From Mesostigma viride (taxonomy: Eukaryota > Streptophyta > Mesostigmatophyceae > Mesostigmatales > Mesostigmataceae), in NCBI GenBank assembly GCA_009746045.1, contig RPFO01000080.1:423366-487365 (forward strand): a DNA stretch of 64,000 bases. The letters are read 5' to 3'. The notes under the pieces were generated by a model. It was not told the origin of the DNA, did no database searches, and worked only from the letters and a program-made list of their open reading frames with translations. A program made the translations under genes and the position numbers. Positions 44,880 to 56,141 of this stretch are shown here, one piece after another (the first letter of the stretch is position 1; every line of letters starts with the position of its first letter).

Positions 44880-45603
44880 ATGAAATGCCTTATACCTTCC
44901 CAAAGAGCTATAGGCTGCGACTGAAGCAGCCCTGATCACCGCATCAACGAAAACAATCTAAAGCTGCCAGGTATTCGACAACACAACGGCAAGCGACGGC
45001 GAGCTAGCTGGCGGAAACTGCCCAAAAAGAACGCAAAAAAAATCGAACGATGAGCTCATAGAAGAAAGCACTGATAGCAGATAACATTCGCGACAAATCT
45101 GTACCTTGCCCTCGTAAATCCCTCGCCCAGGCGCGCAACAACAGCCGTTATTCCATGGACAGGTTAGACACGCACTGCGCAGGTCTGAACAATTCCTTAC
45201 CGATAATGGCCGAAAATCTGGCAAAAAGCACCAGCTCGGTTTAGAATTCGATGCAACCGGTCTGCTTCACGGTCAGAACAACCCCCAAAACCGTGATTTT
45301 ACAGCCGCTATCATGAATTCTATTTCATTCCGCGCGGCCAAAAAATTCAGACCCATGCCGATGGCATTAAAAAACAACAGCGATATTGTAAACCAGCTGA
45401 TTTCCGCCACAAACTAACATCATAAACTCATCGTCTTCGAGTAAAATTTTCGCATTTGGCCTGCCCTAGTGTGGTAGTTTCGCCTGAACGCAGTCGCCAT
45501 GGCCACTTCCGCAAGGGGTGCGCGCACCGTGCACGTGAAACTTGTGACCTTCGGTACCGGCGCGAATTTTTGGCGCCAAAAAATTCGGGCATGTCCCGTC
45601 CCC
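44880..45603 (-). mobile_element. Diverged member of the TIR family C (fragment D)
   Basis: Read on the minus strand from 45603 it starts TTAA-GGGGACGGGACATGCC, then AATTCGCGCCGGTACC and GTGGCCATGGCGACTGCGTT. This is the same order as element C at 51699, which starts TTAA-GGGGTCCGGACGG. Similarity continues patchily to about 44880. The other end was not found. Confidence 0.65.
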
Positions 45604-45647
45604 TTAAAGCAAGGGTATCCGGCCATGGGGTTTCGCCAACCGCCATT

Positions 45648-46081
45648 CATTAATTAATTAATTAGGAACATAACTCCGTTGGGAGTACATGTAGCACATA
45701 TCCCGGAGAAGGGGGATATGGCTTTTTATACATTCTGGGCTACTTCCTGCAAGAGTGGAATGTAAGCAACACTTGCTCTAGGTGCCTCAAGGGCACCGGC
45801 ACCACCATTAATTAATTAATTAGGAACATAACTCCGTTGGGAGTACATGTAGCACATATCCCTGAGAAGGGGCATATGGCTTTTAATACAATCTGGGCTA
45901 CTTCCTGCAAGGGTGGGAATGTGGACAACACTTGCTCTAGGTGCCCTAGGGCACCTGCACCACAATGCTGTCTGGGGTTCAACCCAACTAAGGGGATCCC
46001 GGCACGGGGGAGGAAGATCATCATATAGCTATACAAGAGCTAGGGCATGGCTTCTCGACAGAGAGCATCTCTCTGCATAGG
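45648..46081 (-). mobile_element. Two stacked 3' fragments of the ORF1-only family
   Basis: 45648-45806 and 45807-46081 each start (in + orientation) with TTAATTAATTAGGAACATAA and contain the CTCCGTTGGGAG terminus, ending at different points of the 3' UTR. They are short 5'-truncated insertions, the second within the first or beside it. Confidence 0.85.
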
Positions 46082-46880
46082 CAATTAAATTAAATTAAAT
46101 TAAATTATAACATGCCTCCGTTGGGAGATCATGTAGCACATATTCCAGGTTGGATGGGTGGTCGAGTGGAGGAAGCCGCGTAATCGAACTAACCTAACTC
46201 TAAGCTATATCTAGTCTAGAAAAGGCTATCTACGCTACTCATCAAAACGGTTCCGCCTCTTGGGGGGAGGCGGCTTGCCCACAGGGGCTGGTTGTGTGGG
46301 CCTTGACAATCTCCTGCCACCGCTTCTTGTCCTGCATGGCAGTCCAGAGAAGGGAGAGAGAGGGGATGCGGTACTCAAACTGGGCTGGGACCACTAGGTC
46401 GTCCAGCAACATCTGGGTATAGGTCATGGCATGTTTCCCTACCCTTTTAGGAATGTTCTTGGGGCCAGGCCAGGTCAAAATATGCCGCCCTGGTTGGCCG
46501 AGCCGCTGGGGACCGGCCAGACCAAGGGCGGTGTTGACCTGGCTGGTGGCGAGCAAGATGTCCTACAAATGCTATCCTACGCTGCCTAATCTCATCCGAA
46601 ATACGGGGCATACCGTGATACAAAGACTCTACAGTACATCATCATCTCATGTAATGACCTACGCTGAGAAAACCCGACATTCAGGACCTGTCGGAGCAAT
46701 TCCTGGTTACCGTGCCGTCTAGCTTAGCTGCCAGTGTTGCCGTGAGTGTCCACGCCTCGGCGCCATACGTGAGCACCGTGAGGACGAGGACCTTGAAGAG
46801 CATGCGCTTGCGGTGCTCGTCCAGGCCCTTGGAGCGCCAGTAGGTGTTGAGCGAACGAAGCCTAGCCCAGCATAGGCATA
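46082..46880 (-). mobile_element. LINE 3' part, minus strand, with TTTAA-type tail
   Basis: Tail AAATTAAATTAAATT at 46082-46106, then the 3' UTR. The ORF2 C-terminus reads GLAGPQRLGQPGRHILTWPG (46556-46470), and farther up the minus strand VLVLTVLTYGAEAWTLTATL (46790-46730). Frame breaks show decay. Same family as the fragment at 14890. Confidence 0.83.
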
Positions 46881-48580
46881 GCATGGCTAAGTTCTTAGTG
46901 CAACATCCATGGGGGGTCCGATTATAGGCATGGCGTGGCTAAATTCTGAAGGCCTCATCCATGGGGGCCATTATGGGCGCACATGCGCTGGGGCCGCGTG
47001 GTAGGCTAACGGCCTTACTAATCTACACTACTGCTATATTTCCTAGACTGGGTTTGCTGAGGTGGCAGGGGGTGCCTGCCAGGGCTTGTGGTCGACGTGG
47101 ATGACGTCCCCCCGCCAGTATACCGGTTTCCCCCCTGCGCTTTGCCGTATCTGGAGGTAGGTCGGCCATAGCTCGCGTCGCCGTTGTTGCTGGGCCAGGG
47201 TCAGGTCGTCGTCCAGCGTGAAGTGAGTCCCCGAGAGCTTCTTGCGGTTCTTAAGAAACAACAGCTTGTCCGCCATGTACTTAAAGGTGAGGAGCACGGG
47301 TGCCGGGCCAGCCTTACCCCGCGCGCGGGGGAGGCGAACAGCCGACATGTCCAGCTCACCAGTAATGTACATGGGTGCAAAAATGTTGCGCTTAAATGCC
47401 GCAAGAAGACTCGTCGAGTCCTCACCTGCCGCGGCTGGTCGAAGTTCTTGACTATGACGTTGTGGCTGCGCTGGGTGCGGTCGGCCTCCTCGCGGAGGTC
47501 GAGGGCTTGTTGTTTAAGCTGTGCCGCGATGGTGGAGGTGGTGGAGGTGGCGTGGTGCTTGAGCAGGTCCGCCCATGTCTGGGTACGTGGGAGGGGCGTC
47601 GCCGCTTGCCGCCAGCAGAGGCCGGCTGGGCAGCGATATCCTTCACCGACTGGGCGGTGATGCCGACGGTGTTCTGCAGGCATTCGATTGCGATGGCGGT
47701 GTCCCGTGGAGACGCTGGTCGATGGCGAGGAGCTGGGCTTTGATGTCGGCGGTGGAGGTGCAGAGGTGGCAGTGGAGGTGGAGGCGAGGAGGGTGGAGGT
47801 GGAGGTGACGGACCGTGGTGGAAATGTGAGGGAGCTCAGCAGCCAGCGTGCCGCCCATTGCCGCCACATCTGCGGCAAGGGGGGTCACGTGCTGCTGGAA
47901 GGCTTCCGTGATGATGGAGCGGTATGTGGCTGCGGAGATAGATGGTGGGGGCCCAGATCTCGTCGTCAGACTTCGTCAGCAGGGAACAGAGAAGCACGTG
48001 CTGAAGCTCGGGCCGGTACGTGGTACATGCCCGTCAGCAGCAGGTCGCGGCTCTGCTTAAAATTCATGCCGTCATATTCCAGGAGGCGGTGGATGTCGTA
48101 AAGGTGGAGGCACAGCTCAAGAAGCGAGGCGTAGTCCCCGAAGAAAATGCGATGCATAGCAGTTGCTGGGGAAATGTCGTACCAGTTGCGCTCGTCGGCA
48201 TGGAAGGAATGGAACTTGAAACGCGGTTCGCGTGGAAAGGATGAGCGGCTGCGTTTAGGGTCTGGCGATGCCGAGGGCGAGGCCGCGGAGGAGTGAACCA
48301 CTAACGCTTGGCTAGGGTCAACGGTGCCTGCGAGGCCGGGAGGCGAAGCGGTAGCCGAAGCTGCAGGCGTATTTGCTTGGCTCATCGCAGCTTCCAAACT
48401 GCGATTCGTCGAGGCGCGTTTGTTCGCCATATATTGCGTAATAGCGTCGGAAAATTATATCAGCATGTGCGTCTGAGAAAGACGAAGCGATTGTGATATT
48501 CACGACTAAATTCGGAGCTCAAACGTGAAAGTTATGAGCGCCGCCGTCAGCCATGGCTACCTCGTGGCTCGTGGCGTCGT
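46881..48580 (-). mobile_element. ORF1-only LINE derivative, copy 3, 3' end missing
   Basis: The minus-strand 5' UTR (GCCATGGCTGACGGCGGCGC near 48540) leads to ORF1 at 48430. The 3' UTR is cut at about 46881, where the LINE at 46082-46880 abuts. It has no terminal hairpin or tail of its own. Confidence 0.83.
47043..48430 (-). pseudogene. LINE ORF1-like protein, frameshifted
   Basis: Begins MANKRASTNRSLEAAMSQAN. The N-terminal part is open to about 47966 (RFKFHSFHADERNWYDISPA), then frames change. The C-terminus includes MSAVRLPRARGKAGPAPVLL, FTLDDDLTLAQQQRRRELWP and ends near 47043. It shares the L1-ORF1-like C-terminal signature with the other copies. Confidence 0.8.
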
Positions 48581-49200
48581 GTCTAGCCATGATGAGGCAC
48601 CACCATGCTGTCTCGGGTTCAACCCAACTAAGGGAATCCCGGCACGGGGGAGGAAGATCATCATGGCTATACAAGAGCTGTAGCGGGCATGGCTTCTCAA
48701 CAGAGAGCATCTCTCTGCATAGGCATAGCATGGCTAAATTCTTAATGCGACATCCATGGAGGTCCCATTATAGGCACGGCGTGGCTAAATTCTGAAGGCA
48801 ACATCCATGGGGGCCAATGATTATGGGCGCACATGCGCGTAGGCCACATGCTAGGCTAAGCCTGACTATTCTACACTACTGGCATATATTCCCTAGTCTG
48901 AGGTGGCAGGAGGTGCCTGCCAGGGCTTGTGGTCAACGTGGATGATGTCCCCGGCCCCGCCAGTATACCGGCTTCCCCCCTGCATGCGCTCTGCCGGAGC
49001 TGAAGGTAGGTCGGCCATAGCTCGCGTCGCCGCTGTTGCTGGGCCAGGGTCAAGTCGTCGTCCAGCGTGAAGCGAGTCCTCGAGAGCTTCTTGCGGCATT
49101 TAAGGAACAACAGCTTGTCCGCCATGTACTTTAAAGGTGAGGAGCACGGGTGCCGGGCCAGCCTTACCCCGCGCGCGGGGGAGGCGGACAGCCGACATCC
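48581..49200 (-). mobile_element. ORF1-only LINE derivative, copy 4, C-terminal ORF1 and 3' UTR only
   Basis: Minus strand: ORF1 C-terminus (FTLDDDLTLAQQQRRRELWP around 49060) and the 3' UTR to 48600, where it meets the 5' end of copy 3 head to tail. Confidence 0.82.
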
Positions 49201-49395
49201 GCAACTCACAATTTAGCAGTCAACCGCCATGGGAACTGCGTACTGAGTTTTCGGCCGTTTATTCACTTCGTTCTCAGTGATTTCTGCCCTGTTTTCAATA
49301 ATTATTTTGCGGCAATCATGGTGTCCATCGTGCGAGCGTCGAGAGCTGAAGACGGTTGGCGACACGTTAATTAATCAATTAATTCATTAATTAAT

Positions 49396-49431
<36 letters not shown>

Positions 49432-49517
49432 TTAATTAATTCATTAGGAACATAGCTCCGTTGGGAGTATCTGTACGGCACACAGCCCAGAGAAGGGGAA
49501 ATATGGCCTATAATACA

Positions 49518-50021
49518 GGCCGGGCCCACTTCAAATGTTCCGCCGTCCAAGCCAAGTGTGTGACACTTTTTCGCTATTTTCGCAAAAAAAAAATGAAGTT
49601 TCGCACGAGTTCGCGTGATTTTCGCGTGATTTTCGCAAAATTTTCACACATTTTCGCACGATTTCGCACGATTTCGCACAATTTTGCATGATTTCGCACA
49701 ATTTCGCATGGATTTCAACCAAGGGTCGTTTTGGGGAGTGACGTTTGACAAAATTTCGCATGAATTCACACACGTTGTGCACATCAAAATTTTTTACCGT
49801 CGACATTTTTCACATGAAATTTCGCACAATTTCAGCAAATTTCGCACAAATTCGCACGATTTCAGCAAATTTCACACGATTTCAGCAAATTTCGCACAAT
49901 TTCGCACGATTTCGCACGACGAATCACTCTGCAGAGTGACGATCGTCGAAAAAGTCGAAAAAACGACCAAAAGTGTCACACTTTTCGGAACATTTGAAGT
50001 GGGCCCGGCCTACATTCTGAG
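49518..50021. mobile_element. 504 bp MITE with 25 bp perfect TIRs
   Basis: Both ends begin GGCCGGGCCCACTTC and match for 25 bp, flanked by a TACA duplication (49514-49517, 50022-50025). The interior (49590-49920) is a degenerate array of TTTCGCACGATTTCGCACAA, strongly strand-biased. No ORF of its own. Superfamily unknown. Confidence 0.88.
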
Positions 50022-50047
50022 CTACTTCCTGCAAGGTGTAACAGTAT

Positions 50048-50769
50048 TTTCTGACAGTGCGTATACTGTTACATCCAAGTGGACGCGAACTTGTAGTTCA
50101 GCGTTCAGTGTAAATGGCTGAGTCCTTTGTACGGCCAAAGTGTTATATGATTCCTGGCCTGACTTTTGGGAACTTATATGCGGAGTGCCCTTTTGATGGT
50201 CCTTTGTGTTGGGCCCTGGACGGTACGGGACAGTACCTTGGATGGAATCTATGTGTAACCTGACTGATGTCAGTTAGTATCTTTCGTAAGTTAGGGGTGT
50301 AAAGCATACAGAGAGAGAGAACCTAACCGGTTCATCTGTGTTCTGATTGGCTGAGACCTGTAGGATTGCGTTGGACTCCTCTGTGTCGGCGGGGACATAA
50401 GCTTTGCCTGTTTGTCACCATAGCCATCAGGCGGATACCCCCAATAATGTGAAGTTATTTCTAATAACCAAACATGCTCACTTCAGGCCCTCTTATTGGA
50501 CAGCCATATCCGATAGACAGGAAGTCTTGTGTCTGTATGAACAAGCAGAGAGACACCCGACCAAAAGGGGACCACCGCTCTCTATCGCGTAAGTACCGTC
50601 TCGTAGGAGAGGCCTCTAGACGGGAAACGACCACCCTCTACGATTCCTGGAGAGTGCTAGGAATCTCCCCTGCCTCTTGGGGTTTGATAAGTCCGTTCTG
50701 TCATTAATGACAGGAGGTAAAAGATCTGTGCATTTAGTGGAGCAGAGACCACCATTTTATTCTGTTACA
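50048..50769. mobile_element. Solo LTR, 722 bp
   Basis: Begins TGTAACAGTATT and ends TTCTGTTACA (TG...CA with 8 bp inverted ends), flanked by a 5 bp duplication CAAGG at 50043-50047 and 50770-50774. No internal coding region. Typical product of LTR-LTR recombination. Orientation not determined. Confidence 0.9.
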
Positions 50770-51440
50770 CAAGGGTGGGAATGTAAGCGACCCTTGCTCT
50801 AGGTGCACCAAGGGCACCTGCACCCCCCAGAGTCTCGGGCAACACCCAGCTAAGGGGAGCCCGTCATAGGGGGGGAAGATCAGCATGGCTATACAAGATC
50901 GAGCTAAGGCATGACCAAAAAAAAAAAAAGTATGTTATCGAGCTAAGGCATGGCGTCTCAGCAGAGAGTGACTCCCTGCATGGGCACTGCATAATGAAAT
51001 AAAGCTAGGCATCATCTGGAGTGTGGCACATCATAGGCACACATGTACATGACTAAAAATGCTAGGCATCAGCTGGTATAGTGCCTGTAGTAGGCGGGCA
51101 TGTACAAGGCCACGGGCTATCTATTCTACACTACTGCTGCTGTATTCCCCTAAGCTGGGGCGTCTGGAGTCTCTGGGGCCGCGGGGGTCGCGGGGGTCGC
51201 ATGCCAGGGCTTGTGGCCGACGTAGATGGCCGCCCCCTTCCAGTACACCGGCTGGCCCGCCTTGGTCCGCCGGAGCTGGAGGTAGGTCGGCCATAGCTCC
51301 CGTCGCCGTTGTTGCTGCGCCAGGGTCATGCAAGTCGTCGTCCACGGTGCAGGGAGTGTTCTCGAGCCGCTTGCGGCGTCTGAGAAACGAAATCTTGTCC
51401 GATGGGCTCTGAGAAGAAGCGGAGGCGCCCCTGCCGACAC

Positions 51441-51620
51441 GTTAAATTAAATTAAATTAAATTATAACATGCCTCCGTTGGGAGATCATGTAGCACATAT
51501 TCCTTGATGGGTGGTGGAGTGGGGAGAGCCGCGTACTCGGACTAACCTAACGATAATCTAGCTAGTCTAGAAAAATCCTAACTACTCTACTCATCAAAAC
51601 GCCTCCTCCTCCCGACACGT
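51441..51620 (-). mobile_element. LINE 3' UTR fragment with TTTAA-type tail
   Basis: AAATTAAATTAAATT tail, then ATGCCTCCGTTGGGAGATCA and the 3' UTR of the 14890/46082 LINE family, with no coding part left. Confidence 0.83.
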
Positions 51621-51698
51621 TGGTGGCAAAATAATACGTCTATTTGGCATCCATAGCTACGATCAATTAATCAATTAATTAATTAATTAATTAATTAA

Positions 51699-53950
51699 GG
51701 GGTCCGGACGGACCGGAATTATTTCGCGCCAAAAAATTCGCGCCGGTACCCGTCACGTGAAATTGTGGTGCACGATGCGCGTAACCCTTGCGCCAAGTTG
51801 GCCATGGCGACGTGCGTTAGGTAATAAATGCAGTAATATGGCAATAAGACCGCAGAAAATTATGCAGATGCGTCAAATCAAAGTTTCATCATGATCTTGC
51901 GTAGCCGAAGATGCATTATTGACGAGATCGATGCCATTTTTCATCCGCGTTTGCGAGGGGGTCTGGCCCGGAAATCTTGCCGCAACGAATAAGCAGCAAT
52001 ACATGCCTACAGCGATAATTACAAAGGTTCTTAGTCCCTAGCGATGCAGAAAGCAACGTTCATTAACGGGGAGATTGAAAATGTTAAAGAACCTTTTATT
52101 TTATTACTTTTCCTCGTCATTTTCGGAAAGAAAACGCCAGGTCCTGCTTTATGCGCTGTCAACCCGTCCATGGGTGGCTGGCATTTCTTGCGCGCCTTGT
52201 CAGGAAAGATAGCATGCCATTGTACGTCTATTATCCAGTGGTTACCCCCGAAGTCTATTGCGTTTAGAAATCCCTTTATTCTAAGCTTTCAGCACGGTTT
52301 CCTGGAAGGGTGCGTTGTTTTGTTCGCCGCTTGCTGCATGCACGTCTCTAGTTTTCCGGCAGCTTTCAACCGATTCGCTTACGTTATGCGTGGCAAGCTC
52401 TGAAATCCTGTCTAGGATTGGGTAATATCAAGGTAAGCTGCTACGTTAATGTAATGATATATGGAAGGATTTGGATGGCAGAGTGCTTATATTGCATATT
52501 CAACACGTACCCCGGCATGCCTCGAGGGCGGCATGCAACAAGCTGGCGAGCATATGAACCGTGCGTCTCAACGTGCTGGGAAACAAGGTGGCTATACTTC
52601 TCTTGCTGGCCATGCTTTGTATATGTGTAAGCTATGCTTACGTGTGTGTTCTCTTTAGATTTGTGGATCACAGCCACTATGCATCACAATCAATGTGCTC
52701 TCAAGGATGCTAGCCATGCTTATGAGGATGGCTGCAAGCCATTTCTCTTATGGCTTTGCTGTATTTCGTGTTTGCGCTTACAGTTCTGTTTTGTTTGTTG
52801 GTTTTTGAACGGGGTGATGTGAACCTGCAGGGTTAGAACATTGTGTTATTATTGCTGGTTGATTGAGGCATCATCCTCTACTCTAAGTCAGCATAGCACG
52901 TGTATATGAGCATGCTGTTTATGCACCTTATTGTTGAGCATGGTTTACAACCATGGTGAGGTGTGGGGTGTGGCTAGCATGTACGAGTCACCCATCTAAT
53001 CCCACATGTTTCTGTTGCTATTGAACGTTGCTTGGGCCTCTAAACATTTCTGTTATTACCAATGAAGATTGCCAACTATGCTACCATAGTGTGGTGCTGC
53101 ATGCTATGAATGACCTCTCTAGTACTCAAGGCTCATGCTCAGCTTGATCCTTCATTTGGTGGCTGTTTGTATAACTCAATTGGCGGCCGTCTATGTTAGG
53201 ATTCTGATGATTTGTGGTGGGCAGGTGATGAAAAGGGTTATGTTTGAGCTCATGCCAGTCTATACTAGGGTTGAGGGGTGGCAGTTGAGGACACTAGTTT
53301 ATGCCATCAGTCTAGCTCAGAATGACCTGAATTTTGATTCCAAGATAGTTTGCATGATAAATAACTTGCTGGCACCTTGTTTGCCCCACTTGGTGGTGGG
53401 CAAGGGGGTAATTGGTGCAGCCATTTGGCATAAAACCGTATTTTCGTGCATTTTTTTTTTCATACAAAAGTGATGTTTGTTCACATACGTGGTCAGAATG
53501 AGCTGAAAATTGGTCCCATTGATATTCCCACCCTGTGGAAGTTATCTATATCTCCCTGGGCCCAACCCATGCGTATTTGATTTGATTTTTTTTTTTTAGT
53601 CACAAAAAAGACGTATTTTTCGGTAAACTGCCAAAGTATGCCCAGACGTGCGATTTTGGTGCTGCAAATTAGCTCCATTCCTTGGTCTGGGTGGGGATTT
53701 TACTGGAATATGGTGTTTGGTCCACAAGTGTGGGTGGGTTGTCCTAGGCAATCCGTGCTTTTAGGGGGTGTGCGCGCTAAAAATAGCTCCGTGCACATGT
53801 ATGGTGATGGGCCTTGAACTCAAAAAGTAGCCAGATGCATGCCCAAGGGTCATATTTATGGTCCCCCATCATAATTTGCATTGCCAGAATGGGTATTGAG
53901 TGCAAAACATGTGTATTCAATTTGGGGGGGTTCAGGTCCGTCCGGACCCC
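51699..53950. mobile_element. TIR element C, 2,252 bp, TTAA-flanked
   Basis: Ends are GGGGTCCGGACGGACC and its exact reverse complement, with TTAA on both outer sides. It sits in the TTAA tail of an ORF1-only fragment, so the TTAA duplication cannot be proven from this copy alone. 51740-52410 is homologous to a part of elements A and B (shared GGCCATGGCGACGTGCGTT). Nothing resembling a transposase is seen in 52420-53930. TTAA targets are typical of piggyBac and Kolobok families; assignment is open. Confidence 0.78.
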
Positions 53951-55254
53951 TTAATTAATTAGTAACATAACTCCGTGGGGAGTGCATGTAGCACATATCC
54001 CGGAGAAGGGGAATATGGCTTTCAATACGTTCAATATAGTGAGATCATACGCCGTATAATACGGTATAATACGGTATAATACGTAATACGCTGGCTTTGA
54101 GCGTATGATTTTTCATACGTAATACGTTTTAGCGCATAATGACGTATAATACCGTATAATACCGTATAATGCCGTGTTTTCCGCGTTTTTTTTACGTTTT
54201 GCGCGGCTAGGATGCCAGAACGACAGGGCAACGATTTGAAGCCACAGATTTCGTATCTCTACTAATAAGTACTGACCCGTCTGAACTTTTACAATTCGAC
54301 GCGATCTTATTTTGACATTGTGGTACACAGTGCGTGCACAGCGCGCAGCGTGCGGAGGTGGCCATGGCGACGTGCGTTCCGTTAAAATATGGCTAATCCG
54401 GCGGGCGACAGGCGAAAAAATTAAGCCGATGGTTAAAAGTGATGTTCTATTATGATGTTTCATAGCAAGATCTGCACTATTTGCAAATTCGCTGCCTTTG
54501 TTGGTACAGATTTGCACGGGGGTCTCATCCAACGTCAATTTGGCCGCGATGAATAATCTAGCATGTGTGCCTGCGACGGTAGAACTCGCGGACATTCGTG
54601 GGTTATTTTGATGCAGCAAGAGCCGTTTAGTAACGGACACCATGAAAATAACCTAAGCATCTTCGATCTGCGGCCATTTCCTGTCATTTCTAAAATGATT
54701 TCGTTCAGGCCTGCGCGATCCGCGGTTAATCCATCCATGGCTGGCTGGCTTTTCTTGCGCGCCTGGGTAGGAAATAATGCCGGCCGTGGTACGTTGATTT
54801 GCCGCATGTCACCGCCCAGTCTGTTTGCGCTCTTAATGAACCTGGCATGAAACTTTTTGCGCCGTTTCTGGGTTTTTCTTGCTATTTTGTTCTCCACTTG
54901 TTGCAGTTGTGCTATCAGATTTTCCGCAGCTTTCAATGGCTTTCCTTACGCTGCGTATGCCATGCTTCCTAAAGCTACCCAGAATTGATCGGGCAGTTAT
55001 CTGGCTTTGCTACGCTTCCTGTATGGAGGTTTTCACACGGTAGACATTCTATATTGCGTAGTCAAGGACCCTAGCTGCCTGGGAGCGGCATCACCGTTGC
55101 AAGGAGCTGGCGAGCTCATAGACGCCTGTCATGCTCTTCAGCCTGCTGGAAAACAAGGTTGTTGTATGGAAGGTGAGAATATGTGAGTTACTTATCACAT
55201 CCCCACCTGTTTAGCCTCCGTGGTTCCCCAACGAGGACACGAGATTAATTAATA

Positions 55255-55915
55255 TTAATTAATTAATTCAGTTAATTAATTAATTAATTAATTAGACTCG
55301 TGCTCCCGTTGGGGAGTCACGGAGCATTAACCCCGATGAATGGATGGATGGGCGCACACATTCCTACCGGTCTAATCTATCTACATTGGCTACATACTAC
55401 ATCTATCTAACAACATTCTAACTACATCATCTATCTAGGCAGCCGCACGCTGCCCTAGGGGGAGTTATCTAGCGTGCCTCCCGCGGGATTGCACACGCGG
55501 GCGCTTCCCCACTGGGGGGGGCTCGTTGTCCTCTATGACCTGGGCCCACTTGGCCTTGTCCATCGTCTTCTTCCAAATCACGGAGAGGCCTAGGCCCCCC
55601 ATGTCCTCTACTAGCTGTTCTTTGAAGGTGCGGGCCTTGCGGCGTCTAACGTCACTGGGCCCAGCCCACGTCAGGAGGTGACGGCCAGGCTGGGCTGGTC
55701 GCAGTCCTGCGGGGGGGCCACGTGAGGTGTCTACCTGGTTGGTGCGAGCTAGGTGCCCTACTAGCTGCAGGTGGCGTTGCTTAATTGTGCTGGTGATATA
55801 GGGCATGCCCTGGTACAGGTCCTCATTGCGGACATGAGCAGCATATCCTACTCTGAAAATGGAACGCAGCATGCTGGTGACCGCGCCGTCCAGCTTGCGG
55901 GCCAGGTCGTTCAGT
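55255..55915 (-). mobile_element. LINE 3' fragment nested in element A
   Basis: Inserted in an AATT tract of element A (B has only the uninterrupted tract). Minus-strand coding MLRSIFRVGYAAHVRNEDLY through GLGLSVIWKKTMDKAKWAQV to a 3' UTR with CGGGGTTAATGCTCCGTGAC and TTAA repeats. Confidence 0.87.
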
Positions 55916-56141
55916 AATTAATTAATTAATGCACACCACGAGTCACACACCTGTAGTCACATGCAGCTCAGTATATTCACATAGCATCGCACCATGCAAA
56001 CATACTACATGCATTAATTGTATACTACTGTAGTATTTGCGTGCATGCACAGCCACATATATATATTAAAATATATAATTACTTGCATCAAAGTGAAGGC
56101 ACCCAAGTAAACATAACCAATATAAAGCCACATATATCAAA

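Larger units (their letters stand above)
49371..51440 (-). mobile_element. ORF1-only LINE derivative, copy 5, split by a MITE and a solo LTR
   Basis: The ORF1 C-terminus lies at 51440-51150 and the 3' UTR at 51150-50775. After the solo LTR (50048-50769) the UTR resumes at 50047-50022, then after the MITE (49518-50021) its terminal part and long TTAA/TTTA tail occupy 49517-49371. Removing both insertions restores a continuous 3' UTR. Confidence 0.85.

Noticed and set aside
53135-53473. 112-codon ORF in element C as a transposase
   Set aside because: No catalytic motif and hydrophobic composition; probably chance.
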